A DNA stretch of 64,000 bases from Hexactinellida sp. DTS-2022. Taxonomy: Eukaryota > Porifera > Hexactinellida. Location of the stretch: the NCBI GenBank assembly GCA_028753945.1, contig JAPNXP010000001.1, forward strand, positions 10,778,501 through 10,842,500. Direction: 5' to 3'. Both the position numbers and the translations under genes were made by a program. A model generated the notes under the pieces. That model saw only the letters and a list, made by a program, of their open reading frames with translations. It had not been told where the DNA came from and searched no databases. Shown here in pieces: positions 20,595 through 31,872 of this stretch. How positions within the stretch are numbered: the first letter of the stretch is position 1; each line of letters opens with the position of its first letter.

Positions 20595-21986
20595 CTACTT
20601 TTTACTTGACCTAGTAATTTCGAATCCATGTTTTAATCGGGATATATCATTGTCATAATCTGCTATCAGGTTATTTAGAGTATTCATAAAGTTCCAAATT
20701 CGTGGATGACTCGATCTGAATAAACATTTTAGTCTTACATGATAGCTTTCTGCTCCATTATTGGTACAATTTTCTAATTCAAAAATCGACAGTTCACGTG
20801 GTGTAATTTGGGTTAGCCAATATCTTTTGAAGTATTTAATAAATTCATCAAGTTTGCACTTCTCAAATTCTGGCAACTTTGGTGGTTGGAGGCAGGAGTA
20901 GGTAGAATAAATTAAGTCATATGGTAGGAATGGAATTGCCATTATTTTCCGCACAGAGACAGATAGTTCTGGTTCATTTTGATAACTTGATGTCAATCCA
21001 AATTTCCGGATATGTTTCCAAATGGCTTGTGTGAATGCAACCAGCTGGTTCTGCTACCTGGATATACATGCTTGAAAGCATTGCGAGATGCTCTTTCCCA
21101 ATCAGACATCATGCTTGTCGGCTAAAGTTGAGGAAGAAGTTCCTTTATTTTTAGTTTAAGTGCAGTATAAAGTTCCTCATCTTTATGTGTCATTAAACAA
21201 TGGATACCTGGGATACTGTGTCTTCCAATTGAAAGAACGATCGTAAACAATTGATAAAATAATCTTGGTACCACATAAAATGTGCCATCAAATTGAATAT
21301 CAGAAATATCTCCCAATACTTCGAATATTGTTTCAGAGAAAAAGATGACTGCTATGCGCTCACCTAACACGACAATTGCCTTTAAATGAATAGCGAAATT
21401 AGTTATTGGTAATTGATCACAAAATTGAATCGCAGTTTTGGGAATTGTAGGTTGTGATCCTCTCCTTGCTCTAAACATCATGAATTCACATTCTTTAAAA
21501 GTAATTCTATGAGCTGAAGGATCATACCTAACTTCATTGAAAACTTCACGAAGGTTAGCTCGAGAAGTGTTTGCCATCTTCCTGCATTTGGATTTTAATG
21601 CAAACTCATCTGATTGATACACTCATATCTCATGATTGTGTTCTGATTTCGGATAGATTAGACTAATATCAGTTTTCAATTTGGCTGCCCTTTGCAACCT
21701 TTTTTTGAAAAGAACACATCTTAAGTGAACACAATTCAATTTCTTTGTATTTGAACCCATCAGGAGTAACAAAAATCTTACCGCCTTTGCGTTGATATTC
21801 TTCAAGGTTATATTCCATATATGGTAATAGTCGTAATGTATTAAAGAAACATACTGTTATACAGGTATATTTATACCATTTGAGTGAACACAAATGTTGT
21901 TTGTGAACACTTTTCACTATTTTTAATTGTCTGGTTATAATTAATTCAAGTGACAAGTTGAATTTTATAAAATTACATAGTGACAC
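20595..21986 (-). pseudogene. MULE transposase with FLYWCH zinc finger, frame-broken
   Basis: From the 5' side: a FLYWCH-like finger split across frames (GGKIFVTPDGFKYKE, then HLRCVLFKKR and PKSEHNHEI); the MULE DDE core at 21622-21122 with DISDIQFDGTFYVVPRLFYQL and GIHCLMTHKDEELYTALK; a segment near 21110-21040 in another frame (MSDWERASRNAFKHVYPG); and the C-terminal part at 20996-20595 with TNNGAESYHVRLKCLF and HPRIWNFMNTLNNL. At least two frameshifts break it. FDGTF carries the first catalytic Asp and MSDWE the second. Confidence 0.83.
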
Positions 21987-22713
21987 TTGTTAACCAGATT
22001 AAAGATAGGGAATCCTTACCCAGCGATCATCGTTTTTAGTGTGCTTCTTCTCGTAAAAACGTTATAGTAGGGTCCTACTATATCGTTTATACTACCGTAT
22101 AAGTACACACTATTGAAATCGTTCTGTCGGACTTCCGTCCGGCCGTACGCGATGGCATCACTAAACCATTAGGGATAGAGATTTTAAATTTAGACTGGGG
22201 TTAGTTGTTTGTAAGGAAATATGTGTTACATATAGTGCATGAATCACTTGGAACATTTACAGTTGATGATGATGTCAATTATATTATTCAAATAGTAATG
22301 TAATAATACACTTATATTTCAATTGTAATAATTATAAATACATAATTAATTAATTTAAGCCGATTCTTATTCAGAATATTTACAATTCAAACATTAATTA
22401 AATTAAATGAAATTAAGATGAAATGAAATTTGAATATTGAATTTAATTTAAGGATGCTTCTGCTGAAAATTTAGGCTCTTTAGTTGCAAAATTGAAAAGC
22501 GAGTTCATACATTGAAATGAAGCTTATATATCATATAATTATTTGAGAAGTGAAAAATCTTTGAAATAAATTCTCCAAAGTCTTCAGAATGCTAATTTAG
22601 TGACGTCATTATTGATGATTCAGCATTATTCAATATCGCAACTGACATTCTTTGATATTCTAGATCATATATCGTGCAATTAAATAATTCTATCATATAA
22701 ACTAATATTAAAA

Positions 22714-22786
22714 TGCACATATATTTCATTGGTTAGTATATATAGCCAACAATCAGTTGATCATGGGTTCGAATCCCTGATTTGCA
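22714..22786 (+). other. Degenerate tRNA-like sequence
   Basis: A canonical B-box GGGTTCGAATCCC (22765-22777) lies downstream of TTGGTTAGTATA, which resembles a D-arm/A-box. The flanking heptamers TGCACAT and ATTTGCA could pair at 6 of 7 positions as an acceptor. The anticodon and T stems are poor, so this is a decayed tRNA pseudogene or tRNA-derived SINE head rather than a working tRNA. Confidence 0.3.
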
Positions 22787-23293
22787 TACTATATTTTCTT
22801 TTCTTATTGCATTATCAACAGATTGATTGACTATATGATATATTTTAAGTCAATTCTAATATATATTTAGTATATACTTACTGTATCCCAACTAGTGTAG
22901 ACATATTATACATATTACAACATTAATCACCACGTTATCCCTATATTATTCCCGGAAAGGATGTCCCAAAAGAAAGCGGACTCAGATAATACTTAGCGAC
23001 TTGTATTGAATTCGATTAATTATAGCTTCTTATATATTTAAATGATTTAGCGAACGGTAGCTTAATATAACCCTCTACCTCAATATAATATTATTGAAGA
23101 GTTTATGCGACCAAAATTGGGTCGTCCTGTTCCACCTGAAGAAGCACACTCCCATCCCGTCTGTAGGTTTTTTTTTGTAATAGAACTAACGTCTACAGCT
23201 GCAAATAATAGAACTAACGCCAATTTTGGGAGAAGAACTAACGTCTACATGAGGATCAGAACTAATGCATGCGCCTCTATAACTACCAATGAC

Positions 23294-24375
23294 AATTCTG
23301 CAACTTTTTTCTATGACTTCATTAACTTGTAGTTCCTATTGCATGATGACTCATTCTTTAATCAAAGCTAATACCTCACATACATAGTATAAATCGCTGA
23401 GAAATAGTATATAGATGTAATTGAATAGTTTAATACCTTTCTTTATGAATTGAATTAAATTACATCGATTTAGGGTACCATGCGTCCTCCGTTACAAAAG
23501 AATTGGGGGAATAAGTTGCCACCCGTGAGGGTTTTATTGTAAATCACGGGCTGCGAGCCTTCTTCCACGACCAAAACGGGCCGAAAAGTGTCAAAAGCGG
23601 TATTTCCAAACCCATAGTCCCTTTGGTTATCCACTGATTTGGATAGATAGATATAATTGTAACTAATGAGCAAAATAATCGGGGGGGGGCATGGCCTCCT
23701 TGCGCCCCCCCCTGGCTACGACACTGCATACACTATTCATAATATTAATTAATTAATTGTAATTTAATTAGTGTAATTTCATTACGTATTTTAATTATTG
23801 TAATTTCATTATAATACTTATACTTTTCCTAATTATGTACGTATCATAATGTTTATTTATTTTTATTTACAACATTTTACTCTTGTGTTTTTTCTCTTTT
23901 CTTAAATTGAGGTGGCTAAAAACTGGTAAATAAAAAAATAAGTACCATAACACTTACAATGAGATATTGTAAATTACCTTAATGACTTTATCAAGGACAT
24001 CTAGCATTCTAAATGCCAATTGTTGGTTTACGGTGGCCGACCTCTACCTCTATTCCGATTTTGTTTTTTAGTTGGGTTTGGGTTCGGTCCACTATTTGTA
24101 GGATTGGGTACTGGTGATTCGGTTGTAGGATTATTATTTGATGTTTCCAAACTTGTCATGTTTAGAATTGTATTACGTTGTTTCAGATGGATTACATTTA
24201 TATATGTTTTAGATCCTTACACATTAATTTGAAAGAGAATAGCAGCAATAACCTTAAATTTAATTGGCTATCTAGATCTAACAGTTGTAATTAAGTAGGG
24301 CTACGTATATTTTATATCTAGGTATTGCAAAATTAATTTCAAAAAAGTTACTCACCTTATTGTGAAATGGTCTTC
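23294..24375. other. Non-coding DNA with a lone hAT-like end
   Basis: CCTGGCTACGACACTG at 23710-23725, preceded by C/G runs, resembles the right end of hAT MITEs (CAGTGTCGTAGCCAGG inward). No matching left end or duplication was found. No gene is supported in 23730-24375. Confidence 0.4.
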
Positions 24376-24545
24376 TGATTGAAAGATTGAAAAATAGCTT
24401 GTTGATTTAAAAAACGGTGTTCTGAATGAAAAATAGCTTGTTGATTTCAAATACAGTGTTCTGAATGAAAAATAGCTTGTTGATTTCAAATACACATACA
24501 GTGTTCTGAATGAAAAATAGCTTGTTGATTTCTAATACAGTGTAC
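24376..24545 (+). repeat. 39-bp tandem repeat, about 4 copies
   Basis: Unit TGTTCTGAATGAAAAATAGC + TTGTTGATTTCAAATACAG; the third copy has a CACATA insertion. A further partial unit (CTTCTGAATGAAAAGTAGC) appears at about 24742 after a palindromic segment flanked by GGAAATGGTTCGA / TCGAACCAATTCC (24560-24740), probably inserted into the array. Confidence 0.8.
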
Positions 24546-24748
24546 ACACTGGGTATGCTGGAAATGGTTCGAAAAACCAAAATAGGAAATTGTTCGAATT
24601 TTTTAGTGTTGCTGCACCATGGATATGAGAAAATTCCGGCTTGAATCCATGGTCCAACAATACAAAAATGAAAGTCGAAATATTTCCTATTTTGTTCGAA
24701 CTATTTCCTATTTTGAAAAAATCGAACCAATTCCGTATTACCTTCTGA

Positions 24749-26150
24749 ATGAAAAGTAGCTACTATTATAATGCTCAGAAGATTCCGCATAGTATTGGAT
24801 TACACGAGATATTAATTTTACCTATTCGTGAGACTCGAGGGGCAGTAATCAATTATTTCACCTCACTTAAAGCACAACTGACAACTTATTTTGGTCAGAA
24901 TGTTACAGTGTATAATGTTCAGCCAGATGGTAACTGTTTGTACCGTCCCTATCTCATATAATATTTGGCGCTGAAAATCTTTTCGAGACATTAAAGTACA
25001 ATCTGATTAATTCATTTATTACCTGTACCCAGCATCACTACAATGTTATGCGCAAATCTGGCATAATCAGTGAGCAGGAATTGCATGAACATATTAACGC
25101 TATTTCTGCACCCAATGCATGGTACTGATGTTAAACTTAATATGTTAGCCTCCTTGGCTGGAATTGACATATTATTAGTTGACTGTACTGATGTCAACCA
25201 TGGCCTACTATATAATACGGCTAGATAAGTCAAGCATTCGCTAATTTATTTCCAGGCCAGTGTTTACTTTGTAATTGCTCGTAAAATGAATTACCTATGG
25301 TCATGGAATAAACTAAACTTAGGTTTTCAAATTCGCCAGAAACATCTAAAATACTTTTGAGAATGATTTCTCATCGGATTTAACCACAATTACGTAATCA
25401 AATATGCATACCCATATATGGTAATTAATACTAATTATTAAGTAAAGATTTGAAGTAGAGATTCAGTGAACATTAGCTAAATAAGTCACAAGAACGGTCA
25501 TTAACCTACTGGGCAACATGTACATCGTCAAACAGCACTTTTAAGACTTAGATTAAAATCTAACTATACATTTCAAAAAAATACAAAATATATGGTTTGA
25601 TAACAATAGTATAATTATTTACTTACATGGACATTGAAAAGAATTTGAGTGAAAGGAATGACATAATTTGTTACTGTAGTTAGTTTTTAACAAGAAAAAT
25701 GCAATAGAATAAAAACGGCAAAGTTAGATTCTCAAATTATCTAAAAAATTAACATTTATTTAACATCATTGCCATATATGGGTATGTATATTTGATTACG
25801 TCATTGTGGTTAAATCCGAAGAGAAATCATTCTCTACAGTATTTTAGATGTTTCTGGCGTATTTGAAAACCTAAGTTTAGTTTATTCCATGACGATAGGT
25901 AATTCATTTTAGGAGCAATTAGAAAGTAAACACTGGCCTGGAAATGAAATGAGCAAATACTTGACTTATCTAGCCGTATAATATAGTAGGCCATTGTCAA
26001 CTCAATGAGTTTGAACATTCTCCCTAACTATTTACACATTCAGTTAGACACTCATATTGAATGTGATCCGATTTTTAATGCACAGCAAGTATGTATTTGA
26101 CATCATTTACTTAGCCGTCTTGAAGGAAATGAACATTTTGATTCCTTCTT
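24749..26150 (+). pseudogene. Helitron-type OTU cysteine protease relic, split by an insertion
   Basis: The plus strand encodes an OTU domain like those of the Helitrons at 31873-32592 and 50944-51714. The N-part has VQPDGNCLYR (catalytic Asp and Cys context), then after a frameshift VMRKSGIISEQELHEHINAI and LASLAGIDILLVDCTDVN. It is interrupted at 25199-25994, then continues HIECDPIFNAQQVCI, a stop, and HHLLSRLEGNEHFDSF, matching the family C-terminus CDPIYHGQKLGILYHCIDHH...EHFDPF. No helicase is attached here, and the neighbouring Helitron H1 runs the other way. Confidence 0.8.
25199..25994. mobile_element. Palindromic non-autonomous element inside the OTU relic, 796 bp
   Basis: Arms of about 210-230 bp (25199-25425 and about 25770-25994) are inverted copies starting (C)ATGGCCTACTATATAATACGG. 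A direct repeat TGTCAAC flanks it (25192-25198 and 25995-26001); with the preceding base this is 7 of 8 (ATGTCAAC/TTGTCAAC), fitting an 8-bp duplication. Removing the element plus one repeat rejoins the OTU reading frame. The spacer of about 345 bp is non-coding. Confidence 0.88.
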
Positions 26151-26275
26151 TTTGCTTAGTAATGTTTCATCGCATTGATAAATATTACGTCGGCTGCTTA
26201 CAGTTCAGGCTCTAAGTCAGAACTAGCGCCCTTCTTGAGGAGTTCATAAGTTCATAACTTAGAAAATTCTTTCAA

Positions 26276-29200
26276 TCAGACAGTTCCGTCAGGAAGAGTA
26301 CGAATAGCCTCAAAGCTGGTACAGCCAGTGACGTGATTCAAAAGAATTCTCAAGTAGAACCGCTCTCCCTCAGTTGGATGAGCAGAAATCACTCGGCCAA
26401 CCATGTTACCGTGCCCCTTAACTCGCGGCTTCCATTCTCGCTTAGTTTTATCCCATACAAAATATTCAGGAAAATCTAAGTAAGAGATTGGCAGAGCAGA
26501 TGGAAATTTTTGGTTAGCTAGAAACCATCCTGTTAAATTGGAATGTCTTTCTACACTTAACACATCCTCAATATCAGCGTCATCTCGAAAAACGACAGAT
26601 TGCTGATTTTCAAGCTAACCTCATCACATGTGGCAGATTAGCATGGAGATCGTAAGCAAATATTCTGTAGCAAGCCTCACATGCAGATATATACCGAGCT
26701 TCTACATAATTAGATACTTCGTCTACCTGCCGTGGTTTATCAGTGTGATCACCCGACTGGAACTCGATAATGGCTCGGTCATGGCTTTTATAGACATACT
26801 TATAGAGGTACTTAACTGCTCTAACTGTGCTGCAAATTTCAACGTTAATGTGAGCATTATACTTTAACAAAAGGTATGGGTTATATGGTACAACCCAACG
26901 ATTGTCAAGCTTCATGCCTGCTACCTCTACAGTACGGGAGTTATCTCTGCGCCGATACAATTGGTAACCATCCTTAGTGGTTGTAGTAACGTCAGAGAAT
27001 TTCTTTGGGTATTGTTTAGATTCTTTAGAACATGAACCATTGCGCATACTAAGAGCAGCCTTCTTTGCAGTACCAGACCATGTAACATACAGCGCTTCAC
27101 AATTTGATGCAATCTCGGATTGAGATCAGGATCAGGAAGTTCAGCACATACAATCCAGGGCTTTGAATATAGCATGATATATGATATATATATCTTATCT
27201 ATTTTTTTTCAAATCGAGATATATCAATCGGTATTATATCACTTGGATTGAGGTGATATTTATATCATATATCTTGTAGTGATATATATATATCATTTTA
27301 TGATATATATATCACATTGAATGTCATTGATGCTTTTCAGTTTCATATATATAAAGTTTTTATTTATTTTTATCATTTGTTATTTGCCACCATTTTAATG
27401 TGTATCTATTACTAAGTATGTCGAGTGGTCGGAGTGGACCCAAATGGTTTCAAGAGTTTTTCGAGAGTTTTTGATATATTCAAAGTCCTGACTGGTGATA
27501 TACATATATATATCTGATATATACATATATAGGATATTTATATCATTGTTGTATTTTACTAAACGTGTATATCATTCATATACCATTTGGACGATATGAT
27601 ATATATATCATATATCATATCAGATATATATCTGATATGATATATTCAAAGCCCTGATACAATCTTATCGTAATCAGAAGGGTCACGTGGTTTGCAATCA
27701 TCAGCAAGATCACCAATATATGATCATGCGGAAGACCCGCTTCTGAAATTCAATTGTGTAGACGTGTGCAACGGGTTTACCAAGAACATGTTTCTTAAGA
27801 ATCTCATTTAGTAATTCCCTTAGCTTTTGTTTAAAAACATGAACTATTAAATCGGGACGATCAGTAGCCTTCTGGTTAGGCAAAAGACTACACGTTATTC
27901 CGTCCCAAAGCGGATTTAATGTAAATGTAATGAATAAATCTGGCTTACCAAATTTCCTCTATTGTCATTGCGTCCTGATAAAGTTGGAACTTTTGCCTCA
28001 GAGAGTTGGTATAGCTCGAGGGTAGAATAATATTCCGTCCCAACTCAGTCGCATTGGTGTCTCCTTTGGCACAGCATCAGCCAATCCACTATACAGATCC
28101 ACTCGGATCTTCTGCTGATTGGTCTTAATGTAGTTGAGCCGCTGCTGCTCAATCTTAGCGTACATGTCAACGATATACTGGTGGAATAGCCTTCCCGAGA
28201 GGTGCAGGTGGTTAAGCCCGCTCCTGAGCATCAGGTGATAGCTATAGAACTCCAGTGCAGTAACATCGCGCCTACCTCTGCTATGAGGGATACCAAGGTG
28301 CCAGCCATCATTTCCTAGGGGAAACAGTAAGACATAATGCAGCGAGTCATACGCACAGTGTGTTCTGTGATCCTTCTGAGACCACCACTGTGGGCATTCA
28401 ACACAATATCCCTGTTTGCCACTCCCTCAGAGTAACCTCCACCAGGGAGCAGCACTGCAATTTCAGGAGCAGAAGGAGCATTGTATCGGCTTGAGTCTGG
28501 GCAACCATCAGCTCTGATGATCAGCCTGATGTCCACTCCTCCTTGTGCTCGCATTTGATCAACTGCGTGCTTGAAGTGTTAGACATAGGGGTTAACCTCA
28601 TGTAGCATTTGCTGCAAGGCCTTTAACTCAGGAAGTTTGGCCTCGCCTAGATGTCTCTGACGGTTTTCCTCTTCAGCCTCTGCAGTACCGTCGTGGATGT
28701 AAATTTTGGCAAAGACTGGTGCCTCATCACTATTTGGAAGCAAACTTCCAATGTAATGGTGCACAACGCCCTGAATACGGAAGGTATATACACCACGTCT
28801 AGCATTAGCAAGCTCTTTGTCGATATTTGCTCCGAGGGAGCAAAACGCAAGGCTTGAGTTTTATGCTCGTATGTGGCTCCTGAAGTACTTGTCTCTGCTA
28901 CCAGCAGCTGTGAGCAGATGGCCTAACAACTCAGGAAGTTTATCTAAAGAGGGAAGAACAACCTTGCCCTCTCCGCAACAGAGGGGAAACTTTGCACATG
29001 CTTTCGTATTGGTGGAAAGCTTTTCACTCTCCCAAAACTTAGCATCACAAATTGAACAACTATAGGACATACTACCTATTGAATGTTCATCAACCAAACC
29101 ATCACTAACCTCAGAAGAGATTTGTGATCTGGCTAAATTGAGGTACCTCTTAGATTGGAGAGTCTTACTCGTCTCATACAACAGAGTCCGGGACTTCAAA

Positions 29201-29507
29201 CGAACAATTCGCTCATTTTCAGACTCATTTTGTCTAAGGACCTCCTGGTGTTTTCGCTGGTACTCCAAGCGATCAGCTGATTCAGCTTCAGACTCATTCT
29301 GTCAGAGGGCCTCCTGGTGTTTGCGCTTGCACTGTAAGCATAGCAGTCTGCGTCAGACTGCGCCAGTCTCTGAGAGGTTTGCCGCTCTCGTTGCTTCTCA
29401 AGACGGAGAGCTCTTTCGCCAGGAGTCTCATTCTCACGCATTGAGCGCTTTCGCTCAGCTTCCGTCATGAACAGTTTAGTACTTGGAAAATTATTATCCG
29501 ACATTCT
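26276..29507 (-). pseudogene. Helitron H1 Rep protein relic, lacking the helicase
   Basis: Start near 29505 (MSDNNFPSTKLFMTEAERKR). Segments in order: charged repeats (ENETPGERALRLEKQRERQT); a zinc-binding block CSICDAKFWESEKL and FPLCCGEGKVVLPSL; a Helitron-like N domain (GVVHHYIGSLLP, AKIYIHDGTAEAE, ALQQMLHEVNPYV); the HUH nickase region with GLPHDHILV (the central residue is Asp instead of the expected small or hydrophobic residue) and KYLYKYVYKSHDRA carrying the Tyr pair; then DFPEYFVWDK and TGCTSFEAIRTLPDGTV, where the copy stops abruptly at 26276. Several frameshifts and a hAT MITE (27156-27656) break it. It lacks the 63-bp intron found in H2. Confidence 0.85.
27156..27656. mobile_element. 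AT-rich hAT MITE in Helitron H1, 501 bp
   Basis: 16-bp identical inverted ends CAGGGCTTTGAATATA, flanked by a perfect 8-bp duplication ATACAATC at 27148-27155 and 27657-27664. The interior is almost wholly ATATATC/GATATAT palindromic repeats. Excising it restores continuity of the H1 nickase region relative to H2. Confidence 0.93.
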
Positions 29508-30180
29508 TGAACAAAATATATTATTGAGCTCTATACAGCTACTATACACTAATATATAAAGCGCTATTGCATACTTAATTAGTTTATTCTCATTGGTTAA
29601 TAATTCCTGCATACATAAATCTGTTATATAATTAACCAATTGAATTAATAATTTAAGTAGAAAATTCTCATTGGTTAACTACACTATTTTTACATTCTAA
29701 TTAATCGAATTATCTATACTATAGTATCATATCTGTTTAGAAATTTAGAAATTTAGAAATGTGAAATTCGTGTTCAGCATACTTAATCATCTATAATATC
29801 CGTTGAAAGCTTCATTATATTGTTTATCTATTTTGTGTAATCAACAACAACAAATATTCATAATATAAATTTATATTCGCGAAATTCTTGTTCAGCATAC
29901 TTGTTTACCTTAATACCCGTTGAAATCTAACTTCTGGTTTGATTTTGAATTTTCACTAATTTGTTTACCTTTTTGTGTAAACAACAACAAATATTCATAT
30001 TAGAAATTTATAAATGCGAAATTCGTGTTCAGCATACTTGTTTACCTATTATAACATTTGTTACCAATTATAACATTTGACAGTTAGTTTATATCTCATA
30101 TATTAACGCGGTTTCTATCCCTCGTTACTTTAATACAATCCGGACAAACACACACACACACAACAATCGAGTTTTAATAA
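29508..30180 (-). repeat. 5' subterminal region of Helitron H1
   Basis: Read on the minus strand from 30180: TTATTAAAACTCGATTGTTG, a GT tract, TCCGGATTGTATTAAAGTAA, then about three units of roughly 120-135 bp each carrying AGGTAAACAAGTATGCTGAA, a CGAATTTCGC phrase and AATATTTGTTGTTGTT. The same layout is found at 15209 and 60284. It should include the H1 promoter; the start codon is at about 29505. Confidence 0.65.
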
Positions 30181-30256
30181 TACGAGCCCTTCGGTCTCGG
30201 TCGCTTTGCGACAGTTCGTCGCTTCACGCCTCAATTGACAACCGCTGCGCGGCCTT
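30181..30256 (-). repeat. Serial-hairpin cassette abutting the H1 5' end
   Basis: GC-rich run of short inverted motifs: GAGCCCTTCGGTCTC, GTCGCTTTGCGAC, CCGCTGCGCGG. On the minus strand it ends GGGCTCGTA directly before the H1 start TTATTAAAA, so it is the 3' end of an upstream unit joined head-to-tail. Confidence 0.75.
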
Positions 30257-30611
30257 ACTATGCCTTGAAACTAATCAATTATAATTATACATCTCTGTAG
30301 TGTATTCAATATATTCCTCATAAAGTACCCCATGGCCTATTTAATATACGTATATATGTCGCCGAGAAGGCCTTATATAAAACAAAGAGGCCAGTTTCTA
30401 ATTTTCATTCTAGGATAAACTATGCCTCCTATTGTTGTTATTTGGGTTGTATATGGGGTAATCAACCATTGCGAGTCCATTAGAACCTCTTTTGAGAATC
30501 TCAGATTTGTGGTTAAGCTATTTAGGCGCCATTTTAATGATGACGGTAACAATTTTTGGTAAATAAATAAAAATTCAAATATCATAAATTTCAGTTACTT
30601 CCCACTTTATA
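30257..30611 (-). repeat. Body of a non-autonomous unit, inverted match to 34855-35000
   Basis: Bases about 30355-30490 (GGCCTTATATAAAACAAAGA, then ATGCCTCCTATTGTTGTTAT and GGGGTAATCAACCATTGCGA) occur inverted at 34855-35000. Otherwise non-coding. Confidence 0.55.
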
Positions 30612-30690
30612 ATAACGAGGCCTTCGGTCTCGGTCGCTTTGCGACGGTTCGGCGCTTCACGCCTCAATTGACGACCGCTGCGCGGCCTTA
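30612..30690 (-). repeat. Serial-hairpin cassette (3' end of the RG-rich ORF unit)
   Basis: Nearly identical to 30181-30256 and 48619-48693: GAGGCCTTCGGTCTC, GTCGCTTTGCGAC, GGCGCTTCACGCC, CCGCTGCGCGG. It lies downstream of the minus-strand ORF at 30929-31171. Confidence 0.75.
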
Positions 30691-30928
30691 CTAAGCCTTG
30701 AAATTAATCGATTATAATTATACATTTCTGTAGTGTATTAAATATATTCCTCATAAAGTCCCCTTAATTAATAAGAAGGATTTAGCTTTGCAAAACAAAT
30801 GATAAATCGATGATATAATAAATAAATAAACAAACAAACAATAATTGATTTAAGTGATTAAAAGAAGATAATTAAGTTGATTAAATTTGATTAAATAAAT
30901 TATAATTTAATAATTAATTCTAATATCC

Positions 30929-31171
30929 CTAGGGCTCGGGCCTGGAGGTCCCGAGCCTTCCTTTCCTCCCTCCACCTCCTCCTCCTCCTGCGCCCTCCAC
31001 CTCTGCCGCCACCTCTGCCACCACCTCTGCCACCACTTCTGCCACCACTCGGGTTCCTGCTGGGATCCTCTGGGCCCTGCGGTTCGTCCTGTGGTTCGTC
31101 CTGCGGTTCGTCCTGCGGGGGTGCTCCGGGTCCTGCGGGGGGTCCTCCCTAGTCAGGTCTAAGTCATCCAT
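30929..31171 (-). CDS. Small Arg/Gly-rich ORF in a Helitron-like unit
   Basis: 80 codons from MDDLDLTRED. An acidic start is followed by NRRTNHRTNRR-type Arg repeats, an AEVVAEVVAEV stretch and a GAGGGGGGGRKGR tail. The sequence just upstream (31190-31345) matches the 5' untranslated region of Helitron H2 (56700-56830: GTCAGGCATACTAAAAGAAA and surroundings), so this ORF sits where the Helitron protein would start. RG-rich composition suggests nucleic-acid binding, but the ORF consists largely of GC-rich minisatellite, so it may be non-functional. No family recognised. Confidence 0.35.
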   Translation of the reverse strand: MDDLDLTREDPPQDPEHPRRTNRRTNHRTNRRAQRIPAGTRVVAEVVAEVVAEVAAEVEGAGGGGGGGRKGRLGTSRPEP

Positions 31172-31189
31172 CTAATTCAAAATTAGTAA

Positions 31190-31376
31190 AAGAAATAAGT
31201 CAATGTAAAGAAATTTTTTTAGGTTCTGATAAAAAAGTAACTATTTATAGTCAGGCATACTAAAAGAAAAACATGCAATGTAAATCATGCACAAATGATT
31301 GGTTTGATGAAATTATTTTCAATCAATCAGATTGCAGCCTCAGGAAGACTGTATATTATGTATTCAAATAATTATA
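31190..31376 (-). repeat. H2-type 5' region fragment, cut by the H3 3' end
   Basis: Shares TATTTATAGTCAGGCATACT, AAAGAAA and TCAATCAATCAGATTGCAGC with 56740-56825. The similarity stops at about 31376, where the H3 3' terminus GGTTCGTTCCCTCAGGG begins. Confidence 0.7.
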
Positions 31377-31872
31377 GGTTCGTTCCCTCAGGGCTATTCT
31401 ATAATAGAACGGACACACTTGGGACATGTCCTGTACCTTTCCCCGAGCCTACACCTGAGCGCTAATTTGATCCGTCGTCTCGGGGGGCAGAAAACAATAA
31501 ATATTGATATTGCTTTCTGCACTTCTTAGTAGCTCATTTAATGAAGTAACACTGGGATGAGTGAATCCTCTCACAATATACCTGTATACATATACTGTAA
31601 TCATCACTATGCTCAGTATGCTGGGATAGCTTACATTGAAGGAAGCAAAGCTTCTGGCTGTCAATAAATACATATTGGACAGCTGCTCACCAATAGATAA
31701 TCACTCTTGGCATGATATGGGTATCATTTGCCAAAAATGTTCCATCCCTCAGCGGAATCACGCTTCATTCAGTAAGCAGTAAACTACTTCTGTTGACTAA
31801 GGTTATGTTGAATACAGTTAGTCATGCCACGCCATTTTGAATAGCAGGGGGGATTTCGACGCTGTTATTACT

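Larger units (their letters stand above)
19976..23280. mobile_element. MULE (Mutator-like) transposon, about 3.3 kb, with RING accessory ORF
   Basis: Bounded by a 13-bp direct repeat AACTACCAATGAC at 19963-19975 and 23281-23293, taken as (or containing) the target-site duplication; MULEs usually make about 8-11 bp. Just inside both ends are inverted, degenerate CATTAGTTCT ends followed by arrays of GTTAGTTCTATT with TAGACGTTAG and CCAAAATTGGCG phrases (left to about 20135, right from about 23165). The minus strand encodes a broken FLYWCH-MULE transposase and an intact RING ORF. About 1.2 kb at 21990-23160 is non-coding. Confidence 0.85.

Noticed and set aside
22714-22786. Functional tRNA gene
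   Set aside because: The B-box is perfect, but the anticodon stem, T33 and part of the T stem are missing; kept only as a tRNA-like relic.
24084-24545. CRISPR-like array at the 39-bp repeats
   Set aside because: Units are directly adjacent with no unique spacers, and the genome is eukaryotic.
30181-30256. Bacterial-style terminator or REP sequence implying contamination
   Set aside because: The cassette recurs next to eukaryotic Helitron-like ends throughout the window.
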